NCBI RefSeq assembly: GCF_030272615.1
Contig: NC_081410.1
Coordinates: 570,607,152 to 570,671,151 of the forward strand
Length of the DNA: 64,000 nucleotides
Source of the DNA: Cryptomeria japonica
Taxonomy: Eukaryota > Streptophyta > Pinopsida > Cupressales > Cupressaceae
Reading direction: 5' to 3'
Under the pieces are notes generated by a model. It ran no database searches, was not told the DNA's origin, and saw nothing but the letters and a program-made list of their open reading frames with translations. The first letter of the stretch is position 1; each line of letters begins with the position of its first letter. Below are positions 24,880-37,195 of the stretch, piece by piece. The translations under genes and the position numbers were made by a program.

Positions 24880-25145
24880 CCGCACGTTGGAAAACGTGCT
24901 CTTATAAACGGGGGCCCATTTTCAAAAAATGGGGGCCCGTTTGTGCTTCGGGCTCCCGAGCCGAAAGGTAACGGGGGTCCGAAGCAAAAAAAATGGGCCC
25001 CCATTTTTTTATAAAACGGGGGCCCCTTTTAAACAAAACGAGGGCCCGTTTTGTTTAAAAGCGGGCCCCCGTTTCTAAATGGCATTTTTCCTTTTTTTTC
25101 CACAAGCCGCCCTTGTTTGAAAATGGGGGCCTGTTTTGTCGATGT
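24880..25145. repeat. cluster of GGGCCC hairpins
   Basis: At least five inverted repeats in a row: GCACGTT/AACGTGC near 24885; AACGGGGGCCCATTTT with its partner ending near 24943; CTTCGGGCTC/GAGCCGAAAG near 24947-24966; AAATGGGCCCCCATTT near 24990-25008; and a larger one at 25013-25074 with outer arms AAACGGGGGCCC / GGGCCCCCGTTT and inner arms TTTTAAACAAAAC / GTTTTGTTTAAAA around a central GGGCCC. Base composition is unlike any DNA around it. Confidence 0.9.
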
Positions 25146-25973
25146 TGATTCCACAACCCGCCACTTGGCTCGGGATTAGGCCCGGGATAGGCCTAGGATG
25201 GCCACACCTGAGACATGGACTTGCAAATTCAAATCTCCATGAATGAAAGCTCAAATATGAACTTCAAAAATAGTTTACGCGCCTCTAATCAGAGAATTTT
25301 TATACGAAATCAAAACCCATTTCGGATTATACTGTCTAGATTCTAAATATGTAAATTTATTTAAAAATTGATTATTTTAACTATTTTTCATTTAATTTAT
25401 ACTAAATCGGGTCCATAAATTTGAAATATTAACTAATTTTGTTAATTTAATAACTTTTTTATTTTAAAGAATTTTGGAAAAAAAATTATATGTCATCAAT
25501 CTACACAAAATTATTTTGTATTTAAAAAAAAAAAAATCAAAAAATGTTAAGTTTACATCAAATTATGTGGGTCGTACATTTCAAATTTTTAAAACGATAA
25601 TTACGGCCATTAAAAAATTAATTAAAAAAAAAATATTAGAAAAAAAAATACAGAAAAATATGCTCATCAATCTTCAGTGTGTTACAAACCATTTCCCAAA
25701 ATGGTTTGAGAAAATAATTTTAATTGTGTCAAAAAGTGTGGGTCGTACACATGCATGGTATGGTCCTGAAACAAGCATTTTTAAAACATAGTTTTCAGAA
25801 CTCCATTTAAAAAGTTATTTTTTATTATGTGGGTATTAAAATAAATTATATATTTGGAAAGTACACTCAGAGGGCTATCTTTTATATTATTTACTTTTTC
25901 CAAGATTCAATCTCTAAGTGTTTCAAAATTTAAGCTCAAATGAGACAAAATCTGAAAATTAGGGAAAACACTT

Positions 25974-25995
25974 CCACTTTTTGGCCAAAAAGTGG
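25974..25995. repeat. perfect 22-bp palindrome near the element's right end
   Basis: Two 11-base arms, CCACTTTTTGG and its complement, touch with no loop, 22 bp inside the right terminus of the nested TIR element. Confidence 0.9.
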
Positions 25996-26613
25996 ACTCA
26001 TCTTCTTGCACTAACCCATCCTCAAGTCTCAGAAATTAGATACTATGGGATTTTGGATGATATACTTGAGTGTGACTTTGGGTCCTTCAAATTAGTTTTT
26101 TTTGTCGTCCAATGGTACAAGCTACGATTGAATGAAAATGATCCTGACAGAACTGCTATTGAACATGATAATGGATTTACAATGGTCAATACAAGGTTGT
26201 TTGAGCAAGCTAGAAATGACCCCTATGTTATTCCAAGCCAATGTGAGCAGGTATTTTACTCAAAGGTTCCACATAAACTAGGTTGGTCATTTGTTATTAG
26301 ACATGATCCTAGAGGAAGGCCAGTAAAGTATAATGTCATAGAAGAAGAAGATACAAAATAAATAGAAGATAGTGTACATGATAATTGGGATCAATAGTTA
26401 GTTGATGATGTGCTTGATAAAGATGTTGAAGAAAAGGAACAAGATCATGATGATGTAGGAGTTAATGTTCATGAAGATGATGATGATGATATCAATGATG
26501 CTGTTGATGATAATGATGATATGACCACTCCTTACAATGTCGATTCTAGATCGGAAGATATAGACAAAGAGTTGGATGAAGAAGAAGATCAATGGCATGA
26601 TTTAAATGTATGA

Positions 26614-28537
26614 GGTATACGATTAGTATATTATCTATTTAATATTGATTTCTTGATAATTTTTGGTGAAATCTAAATGTTATGATTATGTGAGAGGACT
26701 TGTACTTTGTGATTATCTTTACATGTATCTTTACATGTCAATTCATTTATAATTTTACATTACAAATATTTCCATTATGTTGTGTTCCCTACTAAGATAT
26801 TAATGGAAAATTTAATGTATGAATCCTTTTAATGGTTTGTTATGCAATAACACAATGATTCCTATTATGATGTATGAAGCACCTGATACTATTTTGTATC
26901 TATTCTCTTAATCTAATTTGAGGAGATGATGTTTTCCAATCTTGATATTTTAACAAATCTATGATATTTGCATGAAATATTGTAGATAATACCTTAGAGA
27001 ATGTGTGTTTCATTAAAGGATCATTAAGAAGTGTTGCAGATAATACCAACACTACCCATGTTTCCCCTTTGCACATGTTTCATGGCATACACACTAAAAC
27101 ACTTTACATACATTTCACCCTCTTATTAAATAGTGAATTTCATAGTTTAGTACATATACTTTCCTAATTCTTCTACTCCATTAGTGACCCCCCAAAGAAC
27201 CCAAAGCTCAAAATTTTAATACATATATAGGTTATACTACTTTTTTTGGCTACCTATAGTGCCTCAATCAATTTGCCTCAAAATTTTAATACATATATAG
27301 GGTACACTGTGTTGGTTTCCAAATCAATGGATCTTAAATCCTAGAGAGATAGTCGATAACTCATGAATAGACTCAGGATTGGACTTGGCGAATGAACAAG
27401 ATTCAACGTAGAGGCTACAATCTTCTACTATTAAGGCTCTGCAAGACCTAGGCAAGTTTACCTATAGCACTATGGTCCATATATTCACTCTATGCTAACT
27501 GACAATGCATTATTCAGCAAATTTTTTCAATGAAAATATACCAAGGAAAAGCATAACATACTACAAATTCTTGCTTGAAGCTTAGTTTTTATCAGTCTTG
27601 CTTGTATTGAAAGCCGACTCTAATATACATCTACTTGTAATACAAATAACTTAAAATTTAATATAAAAGGTGAAATAAGGATGTAAAGATGACCCTCAAA
27701 CCTCATGAATGTATGATCAATGCCTGTTCTAAGGGAAAACAAAGTCAAATCATAGTCCTAGTGACAAACAAAATAACATAATCAACATTAAAGTTTAATT
27801 CTAAACACTTAATACTTTCTTAAAGTGCTTAGATTAAGAATGCATTCATAACCTCCCCATGCTCTCTCAGAATCTATTGTAGTATTCAAGATAGAATTTA
27901 ATTCATTTAGCTTGAAATGAAACCCATCAAAGAATACACATTCCCCATTAGAGAAGACAAATTGAATATGTCATTAACACAACAATTCATACAACACATT
28001 ACAAAAGGTATAAGCAAGAAGATGAATGCTTCCTTTTATTGATTTTCAAGATAAAACTGATACATTGATGAAAATGTTACAATGGATCACCAAAACTGCA
28101 AAAGACTATTTGCTATTATATTAAAGTTCTTTAATGCATACACATCAAAAGATTTTTTGGAATCATCCTTTCTTATTGGCCCTGAATTCCCTTTTATAAC
28201 ACAAGGGAGAAAAACAAGCCTCAAGCCGAAGAAGACACATGTCAAAATTCAAAATTACAAAATTGACTTGAAGCCTAGGTCCTTGATTTCTGTGTGCAAC
28301 CTGCATTGAATGATTGTGGCTAAAAGGCATCATCCTAGGAGCTTGGTATGTGGTCCTGCACAAGATGTCCTCATATGTGTACTTCATATCTGCTCTTGTC
28401 AGTATTAAAAGTGGAGTATGGTATACAATGGCAGATACATTGGAGACTGGTCCATGCTGGCTGAGTACTCAAATCATTCTTCCAAACCAGATATCATGTA
28501 CAAAACTTTCAGGGGTAGCAAAAATGAAAGGTAGTGA
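26614..28537. other. no gene seen
   Basis: 3' flank of the CACTA gene. CTCAAAATTTTAATACATAT occurs twice, near 27207 and 27277, 70 bp apart. Small open frames near 28080-28540 are shadows or chance. Confidence 0.5.
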
Positions 28538-31500
28538 CTAGTCCTCCTGTTCAGGTTGCTCACCTTCCAAGGAGAAGTATTGTTTATGAAATGCTTCAAT
28601 TTCATCAGTTGGCCAAGAAAAACCCCTTTAAAATCTATGTAAATTTTTCATAGCTTCATTTGTTTTGTGGGTAGGCACAACTGCAGCTCCTAAGGAAAAA
28701 TTATGATACATTTATTCAACCTCTATGATTTTATCAATAATATTAAAAAAAATGTCACTTTTATTTGGGTCTCCCTCCAAAGATGTGGAAATTGTATTTA
28801 TTGCTTCTTAAAATAATTGCTTCCATTCCTCTAGGCTTTTGATTGATCCCCATCTATCAAAATTGTAGGAATATGCTACTTTTGGGGTCCTTGGAAAGAA
28901 TCAATCATTCCCATTAGTGCTTTTCTTTCCTCCTCTATGTTGGGAAAATATTCCATCAATAAATTATAACTCTTCCAGGTTTCCCCTATAATCTGAGGTG
29001 GTTGGGCCACATTCTTTACTACCAACATGACCTCCTTCAGGCTTTGACTCCTTGGCATCCACATAGCTCTAATTGGTTGAAAGAATTAAATTAATTAATC
29101 AAGCTAACTCAAGAGCTGAGATGTCAAAGAATATGAAGTATGAACTTCATTTAATTTATCACTGATTTTATTTGAAATCCTCAAAATTGAATCTTTCCTA
29201 ATTTCAATATAATTGTTTCTAGCCTCATCTTTGACTCTTTGCATCTGTTTATTCATTTTTTCAAGCTCCTCGGGTCTAATCCCTCCAAAAGAATCAACTG
29301 ATAACTTCTTTATTTGTTCCTTTAATGCAATGTTCTCAATAAATAATTCATTATACTTTGCATTGAAAGTAACATGCATATCCTTTAATTGTACATGTTT
29401 TTGCTCCATATCCTCTACTGAAAGTTGATCAAACTAGACTGCGTGCTTGGAAATTGCCACAACCTTTGAAGTGTAATATCCTCAAGGGTCATTACAATAG
29501 AATCCCCTATTTTTTATTGTACCCCCTACAAAAATATGGGCTTTTGAGTGCTAGGAGCCTTTGACCATACAACAAAAGCCTTTGAGCTTATGCTGAACCC
29601 AGAGCCATGTTCTCCAATCTCTCTTGCAAAAATGGGATCCTTCTGTCGCATGATCTGATCTAGCAAAAATATTCTTTCAAAATTCCACCCTAGGACCAAG
29701 AGCATTTCGTTGTTCATCACCATCTCTCTACCCTCTTCAGGGGTGCAATTAAACTTATCCTTGTAAAAATTATTGATTTCTTCATCAGACATACTCTTCA
29801 ATTTACCTCTTATCCAAAATGATTTAAACTCAGGGGTGTTAACAAAATTATCATCTGCCATTAATTTCTTTGAAGCAACAATCCTTTCATCATCCACTTC
29901 CTCTATAGGGATTGTGCTTGGGATGATATCCCTATCCAGATCATCAAAGACTTCAGCATTTGCATTGTCTTGGAATGTATCTCTCGGAGGAGAAGGTGGC
30001 GGCTCAGAAATATCAAAATATTCTTTAACATCTACAAAATCGAATAACTTGTCTTTTCCTTTTTCAATCTTCCTAACCTTCTCAGAAGCCACCTTCTTAT
30101 CCTTTTGGACACCTACTTTAGAGGACTATGTAGATGCTTCCTCAACTGTCTGAGCCTTGGGAGATGGATCAATTGGATTTTCTTTAAATTCCACTCCTTT
30201 ATCCTTGGCTTCTCTTCATTGTAATTCATCCTTAATTATGTCATCTGCATTTCTTAGCATGAAAGACATTCTATAAAAATCATCTTGAAAATGTCGGAAG
30301 GAACATAGAAAATTGGGGTCCTCTTGTTTCCTCTCTCTTTCAAATTTGTTCATGAGGTCCCACTTCTTCCTTCCCTGCTCAACTTCATGAGAAAGGGCAT
30401 TTTTGATTAATTCTTCCCTTTCTACAAAAGAATGAAAATACCCTTTCTCTTTCAATTTGTTTACTCTGATACCATTTATACACCCCTCGGGGTCAAAATG
30501 CCTAGTGTGGGCAACTCTTAATCTGTAGTTTTTACCAAAAAGTTTTGCACCTTTTCTAATTCATCACAACCCAAAGTGAATTCTTTGAATACTATTACCC
30601 AGGGGAGAAGCTTTCCCTTTCTATCCATTTTTATTTTTTCCTTTTCCATCCACATCATTTTCTGAATGAATTCTAGGAAACCCAACCTTGGGGAGACAAA
30701 AATTGGGAGAACATGGGGCCTGTACTCACATCCATAAATTCTGATAATTGTACAATTTCCAAAGAAGAAGAAATCCCCATAATTGTGGGTGAATGCACCC
30801 TTAGGGTATACCAATACATCTTCCTTGCAACTCCTTATTCTCAATATCTTAATAATTTTTGTAGGAAGCCTTGGCAACACTACCCCAAGCCTTGTAAAAA
30901 AATTCATCACAAAGTGATCAAAGAATACACAATAGTCACCAAATTTGAACCCGTTGTCCCATACCCAAGTCCATCTTTGCTCTATCCCTGAGAGACCTAT
31001 GTAGGGATCATTGGTCCTTATTCTCAACTCTGGGTCCCAATATGCTTTTTTCTGATAAAGAATCAAATGAAAAACCAAAGAATAGTATATGATTTCTAAT
31101 TTCACATCTTTATTTTTAGCCTTCATTAGCCTCTCATGAATCCTATCATGAATAACAATTGCAAAATCATACAATTCATTTATTGAAGGGTGTTGAATAT
31201 TAATAACCATCATCATAAAATCAATAGGCAATTTTGTGAGCCCGCAATCAACTTCAAGGACCTACCCCAGTGCATAATAAGTTTTAACAAAGTATGGCTC
31301 AAAGCAATCAGGCATGAAGGGATCCCTTTCAGATGGTAGGACATAATTGCATGAATCCTTCTAGATTTTCCTCATGAAATGAGGAAAAATATATTTCCTA
31401 TACCTTTCCTTCTTATTCTTATAATCTCTCTTCAAGTTGTTCCTATTTATGCTTGTGAGGGTAGACTTATCTAGCCCAAAACATTCAATGACGGACCCAG

Positions 31501-32452
31501 GAGAGATGTCTAGTAGGACATAGCCTTCTGAAGTCCTAACAGTCTGGCTAGGAATATCATATGAAGTTTCCATTTCCCTTCTGAGAATTGGTTCCATAAA
31601 AACATTGGGCACCACCAACTTGCCCAAATTCAGCATCCAAGGGTTGCACATTGGGACAACCTTGTCTTTGTTACCATAGAAAGAATAGAAAATGTCCTAG
31701 CCCCTTTCCTTTATTATGACATCCCTACACCCTGCCTCATTGTCAGTGAAAACATTTCTTAGATGATCCTTCATTGTCGATCCTTCAAATAATTCAAGTA
31801 GGTCATGGTCTAGGCTCGTAGTCTGTCCGGTTGGCCTCTTTGCACTTTCCTCCAATTTATGCTCGACCTCATATTGCAATTCTTCAGTGGTCATAGTAGG
31901 AACAAGAAGAGTGGGGGGGTGTGCTAAGTGTTTCTCCTCTTGGGCTGATGACTCTCCCTTGGATTGTTTCTTGGATCGCTTTATAGGCTTGGGGGTCTTT
32001 TCCTTAATTTGAGCAACCTCCTTGGCTGGCTTCTAAAGGTTTTCTCCCTACAAGGTTGGGACTTACTTAGCAGATGGGTTGATTGTAGCAGGGGATGGTG
32101 TTTTAGCAGAGGTCACTTTGGCTAAAGCCTTTTCTATTCTCTTCCTCCTCTTTGGAGCTGATTTTCTAGGTCTAGGAGTGGGAGAAGGCTAATATGAAGA
32201 CTCATTGTCAGAAGCAATAGTGGCGGTCTTTCAGACTATTTTTCTCTTTCCATTTTCAACCTTATCCTTTGGAGGGGAGATAGCTTCGGCCTCTTCAGAT
32301 GATTGTGGGACATTTAGAGGGCTTGGTTGCATAAATGGGGAATTCACAATTTCTTGCATGGGGGAAACCATACCGATAGGTGTAGCCTCAATAACAGGGA
32401 TTGATGAGCTTGCTTCGATGAGGACATCAAATTTCTCAATAGGGGAGGCCAT
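28538..32452 (-). pseudogene. large unrecognised gene (~1,300 codons), probably element-borne
   Basis: Begins at an ATG at 32452 (MASPIEKFDVL) and can be followed to a TAG at 28538-28540 (after GEQPEQED). The frame holds from 32452 to about 30530, shifts once, holds to about 29520, shifts again to about 28880, and shifts a last time near the end. Parts: a Pro/Ser/Lys-rich N-terminus of about 200 codons with basic clusters (KRRKRIEKA, PIKRSKKQSKG); a central region rich in aromatic residues (31650-30520) with KKAYWDPELRI, WVWDNGFKFGDYCVFFDHF and SPRLGFLEFIQKM; a charged stretch; an acidic region; and a coiled coil (29410-29110, with EKMNKQMQRVKDEARNN). Many stops fit CAA, CAG or CGA having lost a C. 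I do not recognise the family. A long intronless frame amid elements suggests an extra gene of a retroelement, but no pol is attached. Confidence 0.55.
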
Positions 32453-32760
32453 TTTTAACACTTGAGACTGAGAAATGATTCGAAAAGAAAATACAAGAGT
32501 AAAACCTACTAACCCCTAGGGCACACACACAAATAACTCAAAATACCACTGCAACAATTTGATAATGCACACAAGCAGGACAAAATCACTTATTGGTTTT
32601 CTTTTTCACTTAAATTGCTTGGAAGTCACACTAGAATGCTAGAAATCTCTTTTCTTCTTACTCTATAACGCTCTGAATTCTCTTTGTATGGAAGATAAGA
32701 AAAATGTCATTGAATTCTTATTTTATTACAATGCCATTAATTCATTCATGCTGGACAGAG

Positions 32761-32778
32761 GTAGTCGTTGGTGCCAAT
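32761..32778 (-). other. possible primer binding site
   Basis: Minus strand reads TTGGCACCAACGACTAC, resembling Ty3-type PBS sequences that begin TGGCRCC. It lies 310 bp upstream of the large unrecognised gene and in the correct orientation to prime an element carrying it. No LTR pair was found, so this rests on resemblance only. Confidence 0.3.
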
Positions 32779-33299
32779 TTTGAATTTCATCTGTTGATCT
32801 TTCAATAGAAGGTCAGGATTGCATGTTGACCTTCCTTGAATAGTGATGTGGCATCCCTTTAAAGTCTCCTTTATCACTTTATAAATTCATATTCTTTGAA
32901 GCTCCTTCAGCCATCTCATCTATCTCCACGGGATAATCCTCTATTGTAGATTTCCCTTGTTTTATTTATCCTATGATGTCATTTACCCCTTCTTCTATCC
33001 TTGCGGAATAAGATTTTATGTGTTTTACCTTGGAAGCCTTATCTCGCATTGCTCCTAGCCTTCCACCTACAAGATCTTTTCCTTTATGTTCCTACCATCT
33101 GTGGGATAAGCCTTTGAACTAGCTTTGTCTTATCCCACAGTACTCCTTTTATCTCTGTGGGAACGCGCGTGATAACATTTCCCTTATTTATAACTTATAA
33201 GTCCTATCCCATAGCCATTTTTGAACAAGAGTAATACATCGTGGGATAAGACTTCCTCTTCTCTCCTTTAACACTCTTACCCCTTCGTGCACCTTTGAG
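32779..33299. other. no gene; start of CTTATCCC-rich DNA
   Basis: Non-coding. The words GGGATAAG and CTTATCCC start to appear from about 32930. If the PBS-like site is real, this would be LTR sequence of the same element. Confidence 0.4.
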
Positions 33300-34565
33300 T
33301 CTTACCCATTGATATTTCATTCACCTTTGTTGTGGATCCCTACTCCTAGCGGGATAAGCCCTTTAACCCTTTTTTTAGTTATTTTCTTATCCAATGACTC
33401 ATTTCTTAACCTTGTGGGAATAATCGGGATAAGAAAAGAATAGTATCCTTCTTTGTTGACTTGTCTCGCGTTGCCCTGAAATGCTATTATTGTAACTTAG
33501 AGACCCTACGAGATAAGATTTCCCCTTTGTGCCTAAGACAACCCTTATCCCACAAACCTCTCACAATGCTCCTAAATCATTGCAGGATAGGCCTCTACCA
33601 CTTGTTTCTTTTAGCCGCTCCTTATCCTTCATTACTTCTTTTCTCACCTTGCAGTTGTCGTCGGATAAGGATTCCTTTGTAATTTTTTCCTTGTTCATAT
33701 CCCATGGTGCAAGATCATTGATGCAAATATGTCAGGAGATAAGACACACTCTTTTGAAACTATCATTTCATTATCCCACGAGGTTGAAAATCACATTGAA
33801 ACACCTAGTGGGATAAGGGACAAGGGGTGCTTTCTTTGTAAATTTTTTCTTGCGTGACCGAATCACTTGGGTTTGGCACTTAGGTGATCATTTAGATCCC
33901 TTGGAAAACCTTATGGGTTAATTTATCGTGTGCAGAGCCTTCCTAGGGAAATAAATGACTCAAAGTGGCATATACCTTACCCGTTGATCTTTCATTCACC
34001 TTTTTTGTTGATCTCTGCTCCCACGAGATAAGCCCTTTTACCCTTTTCTTAGTTATTTTCTTATCCCTTTTACTCTTTTCTTAGTTATTTTCTTATTTTC
34101 CTAGGGAAATAAATGACTCAAAGTGGCATATACCTTACCTATTAATCTTTCATTCACTTTTGTTGTGGATCTTTTCTCCCCACGGGATAAGCCCTTTTAC
34201 CCTTTTCTTAGATATTTTCTTATCTCGCAACTCTTTTCTTATCCTTGTGAGAATGCACGGGATAAGAAAAGCATAGCATCCTTCTTTGTTGACTTGTCCC
34301 GCATTTCCCTATAATTTTATTATCGTAATTAGGAGACCCTGTAGGATAAGATGCACTCTTTGGTAACTATCATTTCCTTATCCTACGAGGTTGAAAATCA
34401 CATTGAAACACCTAGAGGGATAAGTGACAAGGGACACTTTCTTTGTAAATCTTATCCCATGTGAGCGATTCACTTGGGGTCAGCACTTAGGTGATCATTT
34501 ATAACATATGAAAAACCTGATGGGGTAAGTTTTCATGTGTAGGGATTTCCTAGGGAAATAAATGA
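33300..34565. repeat. diverged tandem duplication rich in GGGATAAG / CTTATCCC
   Basis: A block starting CTTACCCATTGATATTTCATTC and running through GGGATAAGCCC, TAGTTATTTTCTTATC, CATCCTTCTTTGTTGACTTGT, GAGGTTGAAAATCACATTG and CCTAGGGAAATAAATGA occurs near 33300-33960, partly near 33965-34110, and again near 34130-34565 with an internal deletion. The word GGGATAAG, or its complement or a near variant, appears some twenty times. No coding potential. Confidence 0.75.
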
Positions 34566-36019
34566 TTCAAGGCCTAGGATTTTAACAATACTTAAGAGTA
34601 TTTTTCATATTAAAATAACCTTTACAAATGATAATTCCTAACGCAAGGAGCCGATAATTAAACGACAAAGAACCATTTTAAACATCACTTAAGATACAAA
34701 AATCTGCTACCATGAGTCAACAACAAGAAGTAACATAGCCCAATAGAACTAAAAGCAGAACCTAAGACATAGAACCCTCAGGAACCCTAAACCCTAACTC
34801 TCAGGCGATAAGCACTGCATAAAACAAAAAAATTACCATATCCAACTTACTGTATTTCCTACTTCTAGTGTTTATCTTAAAGTGGCATATATCTTTGGGA
34901 TAAAATATAATATTGTTTAAATTACTTGTTTTGTTATACTTTCCTTATTATCCTTTTACTTCTTGTATTGAGTTAAAAAAACTTTTGTAGCTTTAACCTT
35001 TCACTTATGCCAAATACAAAAGCTTGGTGATGACTGACATACTTGGGGTATTAGGTATTGTTACTATATTTTGGGGTATCAATAGTAGGATAGAAAAATG
35101 AGGATGATTCCCCCTCTAGAGGAGACTCAAAAAAAAATAAACATCATCAAGCACCAATTTGGAGAATTGATTGGTGAGTAGGTACACCCGCCTAGGTTCT
35201 GCAGAGCCTAAAGTGGAGGAATTAGAAACCTTGAAAGGATCACTCTATTAGTTGGCCAAATCAATTGGAGAGTATCTAATTGAATGAATCCTAATTGAAG
35301 TAGATCCCAAGGACATTTTTCTATCCATTTCAAAAGAATTGAATGAATCCTAATTGAAGAAGATCCCTAATGCATATAATTAAGTAAATGTATCTAAAAT
35401 GAACTCATCTAAGATGAATGGACGGATCTAAGCTAGAGAGATAACGAGAGGAAAAGAGAGAGGGAGAGAGGGAAGGAGAGAGAGACCTGAGAGAGAAAGA
35501 GAGTAATACCTGTGTATGCTGGACATGTGGTATCAACCTACAAGATGGGAAAACATATCAAAAATACAAATGAAACATTGCATTAGAGGTTAGAAATCAA
35601 CAAAACAAGTTAGTGAATCTAAAACTCTCAAAATATTTCCATGCTCCTCTATCTCTAAAGATCCTCAAGGTTAGAGGTGGCCCTTAGTTTGAAGAGCACT
35701 TGATCTCTTGGATGATAACCTAGAGAACTAGATTTAGAGGATTTTAGGATCAAAATGGATGCAACTATGATCCTAATGAATGATTTAGATATGAAACTAG
35801 ATGATGATATGGTGCAAGATATTGATATTAAGCTAAAAATAACATGAAAATAGTATTAAAAAGATATTAAGCTAGTATGGAAATGAAGCTAACATGATAT
35901 TACTAACATGATATGCAAAACATGATGAATCTAAGCTATGATGCTACTAAATGATCTAAAAATTATATTATCAAAGTGAGGCTAACAAAGCTTGGTGAAA
36001 TGATACTATAAATTAGATG
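34566..36019. other. no gene; (GA)-rich patch at 35440-35505
   Basis: AT-rich sequence. A short impure GA repeat lies near 35440-35505. The part from 35700 on, rich in ATGATATTAAGCTAACATG phrases, probably belongs to the minus-strand LTR that follows. Confidence 0.4.
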
Positions 36020-37063
36020 TACACAAGACTTGGATATTTGAAGAAGGAATGGTCTCTATTTATAGGGAAAATAGGGAAATGGATGGTTGAGATTGAATAA
36101 TATCAACAAGCGCTAAGATTGAAAGTTATCAATCCATGTGAGGGATTCAATCCAATCCCAAGTTGATAAATGTCACCTTGAGAGGGCTTGAGAGGAGAGG
36201 CAAGAGGCATTAAATGCTTGAGGAGACATGGTGGTTACCTTAGGAGGTAAGGTTATGGTTGGGTTAGTGAATAAACAATGGATAAAGCCTTTACCCAAAG
36301 GATAAAGTCTTTTGCAAGGGTTAATAAGATAACCAGGGTCAAAGCCATGAGTGCTTGAGGAGACCCTTGGATTTGATGAAGGTTAAGTTAGAGAGGAAGT
36401 ATCTAACCATATGTGAAGGTTGAGTTAACCATTAATGGTTAGGAAGACTTCGGGGACAAATTTGTAAGATTCCTTCCAAATTTGGGGACCTCAACAAGTT
36501 AGCTTGTTGAAGAAATAAAGTCTTAAATTCATTTAGAAGACTTTCTTCCAAATTTTAAAAGTGGCCTCATCAAATTTAGGGAAAGGACATGATTAGGAGG
36601 TTTAGAAGAATCTAGAAGGCTCTAGAAGAGGTTTATGAGGCAAGTGGGAGATGTAGGATTTTAAAAGTGGGTGAGGGAAATAGGATTTAATTAAAATAAA
36701 ATTAATTTATTTAAATTGTTGGTTGCAACTTCCATTTGATAGATTTAAATAATTATTGATTTATTTAAATGTGAGTTTTTGAATTTTTGTAAGTGCGGGG
36801 ATTTAATTAAATGTAAATTTAATTAGAATGGATAGAAGGGGGATTTAATTAAATGGATTGAAGGGGGGTTTAATTAAATGTATATTTAATTAAATGGCTT
36901 AGAGAGAAGAAGGGGGATATTAATCAAATCTTTCATTTGATTAATAGACTAATTAGAAGAATAGGGATATTAATTAAACCTTAATTTAATTAATTGAAAG
37001 AATTGGGGATAATTAAATATATAAAATTCACTTAATTCATTGTGTAACTTTTAAGCGTCTACA
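36020..37063 (-). mobile_element. probable LTR (U3 side), minus strand
   Basis: On the minus strand an LTR-like start TGTAGACGCTTAAAAG lies at 37063. It is followed by ~1 kb rich in TTAATTAAAT words and by TATAAATAG at 36057-36065. The start resembles those at 11871 and 57983. The 3' end, lower in coordinates, and any target duplication were not found. Confidence 0.45.
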
Positions 37064-37139
37064 ATAGGCAAAGAGGGAGTGATGTGAGAGAGAAAGAAAA
37101 AGGGAGGATAGGGAGAGAATGGACAAAATGGGATGGATA

Positions 37140-37145
<6 letters not shown>

Positions 37146-37192
<47 letters not shown>
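37146..37192 (+). repeat. (AG)n microsatellite, ~47 bp
   Basis: Uninterrupted AG dinucleotides; it begins 82 bp right of the presumed LTR start. Confidence 0.97.

Positions 37193-37195
<3 letters not shown>

Larger units (their letters stand above)
24840..26017. mobile_element. non-autonomous TIR element nested in the CACTA gene
   Basis: 1,178 bp lying exactly between the codons for SSRSDIH and PQVSEIRYYG of the CACTA transposase. The ends are inverted: TGGGCAAGTGCAAG on the left, and GGGTTAGTGCAAG when the right end is read on the minus strand. About 18 of the first 23 positions match. ATC flanks both sides (24837-24839 and 26018-26020), suggesting a 3-bp target duplication, though CATC or TC are also possible readings. 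It contains no coding frame of note. The left third is GC-rich hairpins and the rest is AT-rich. The superfamily is undecided. Confidence 0.75.
19700..26613 (+). pseudogene. CACTA (En/Spm) TNP2-type transposase, split by two insertions
   Basis: Exons inferred from frame and GT/AG borders: 19700-19903, 20041-20410, 20523-20875 joined to 22098-22302, 22398-22577, about 22719-22954, about 23097-23532, 23651-23718, 23848-24259, 24384-24596, and 24653-24839 joined to 26021-26613. Domain order: N-terminal transposase-associated region (CSCKNCKGL, TTEKHCRRHGHFEGG); TNP2 core (ACPN-like SCPNHYIIYHKQHEF, SADGS, LSLVANGVNPFGELRS, VYIKPLIGELLELWNGV, FACPVCGSK); DUF4218-like region (EEIELCGPIHTRSMWMVERH); DUF4216-like region (RYYGILDDILECDF, CEQVFYSKVPHKLGW); and a highly acidic tail. 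The product would bind the ends and cut the element out. Several stops and frameshifts (for example in the third exon after QLTK, in the DUF4218 exon near 23912, and at 26359 and 26396) make it dead. The element's own termini were not found. Confidence 0.85.

Noticed and set aside
18832-27130. CACTATTAAG at 18832 with TTAAATAGTG near 27130 as CACTA element ends
   Set aside because: Only about eight bases match, and the flanking 3 bp differ. Too weak to call.
34770-34800. CCCTAAACCCTAACTC as interstitial telomere repeat
   Set aside because: Only two units, and within chance.
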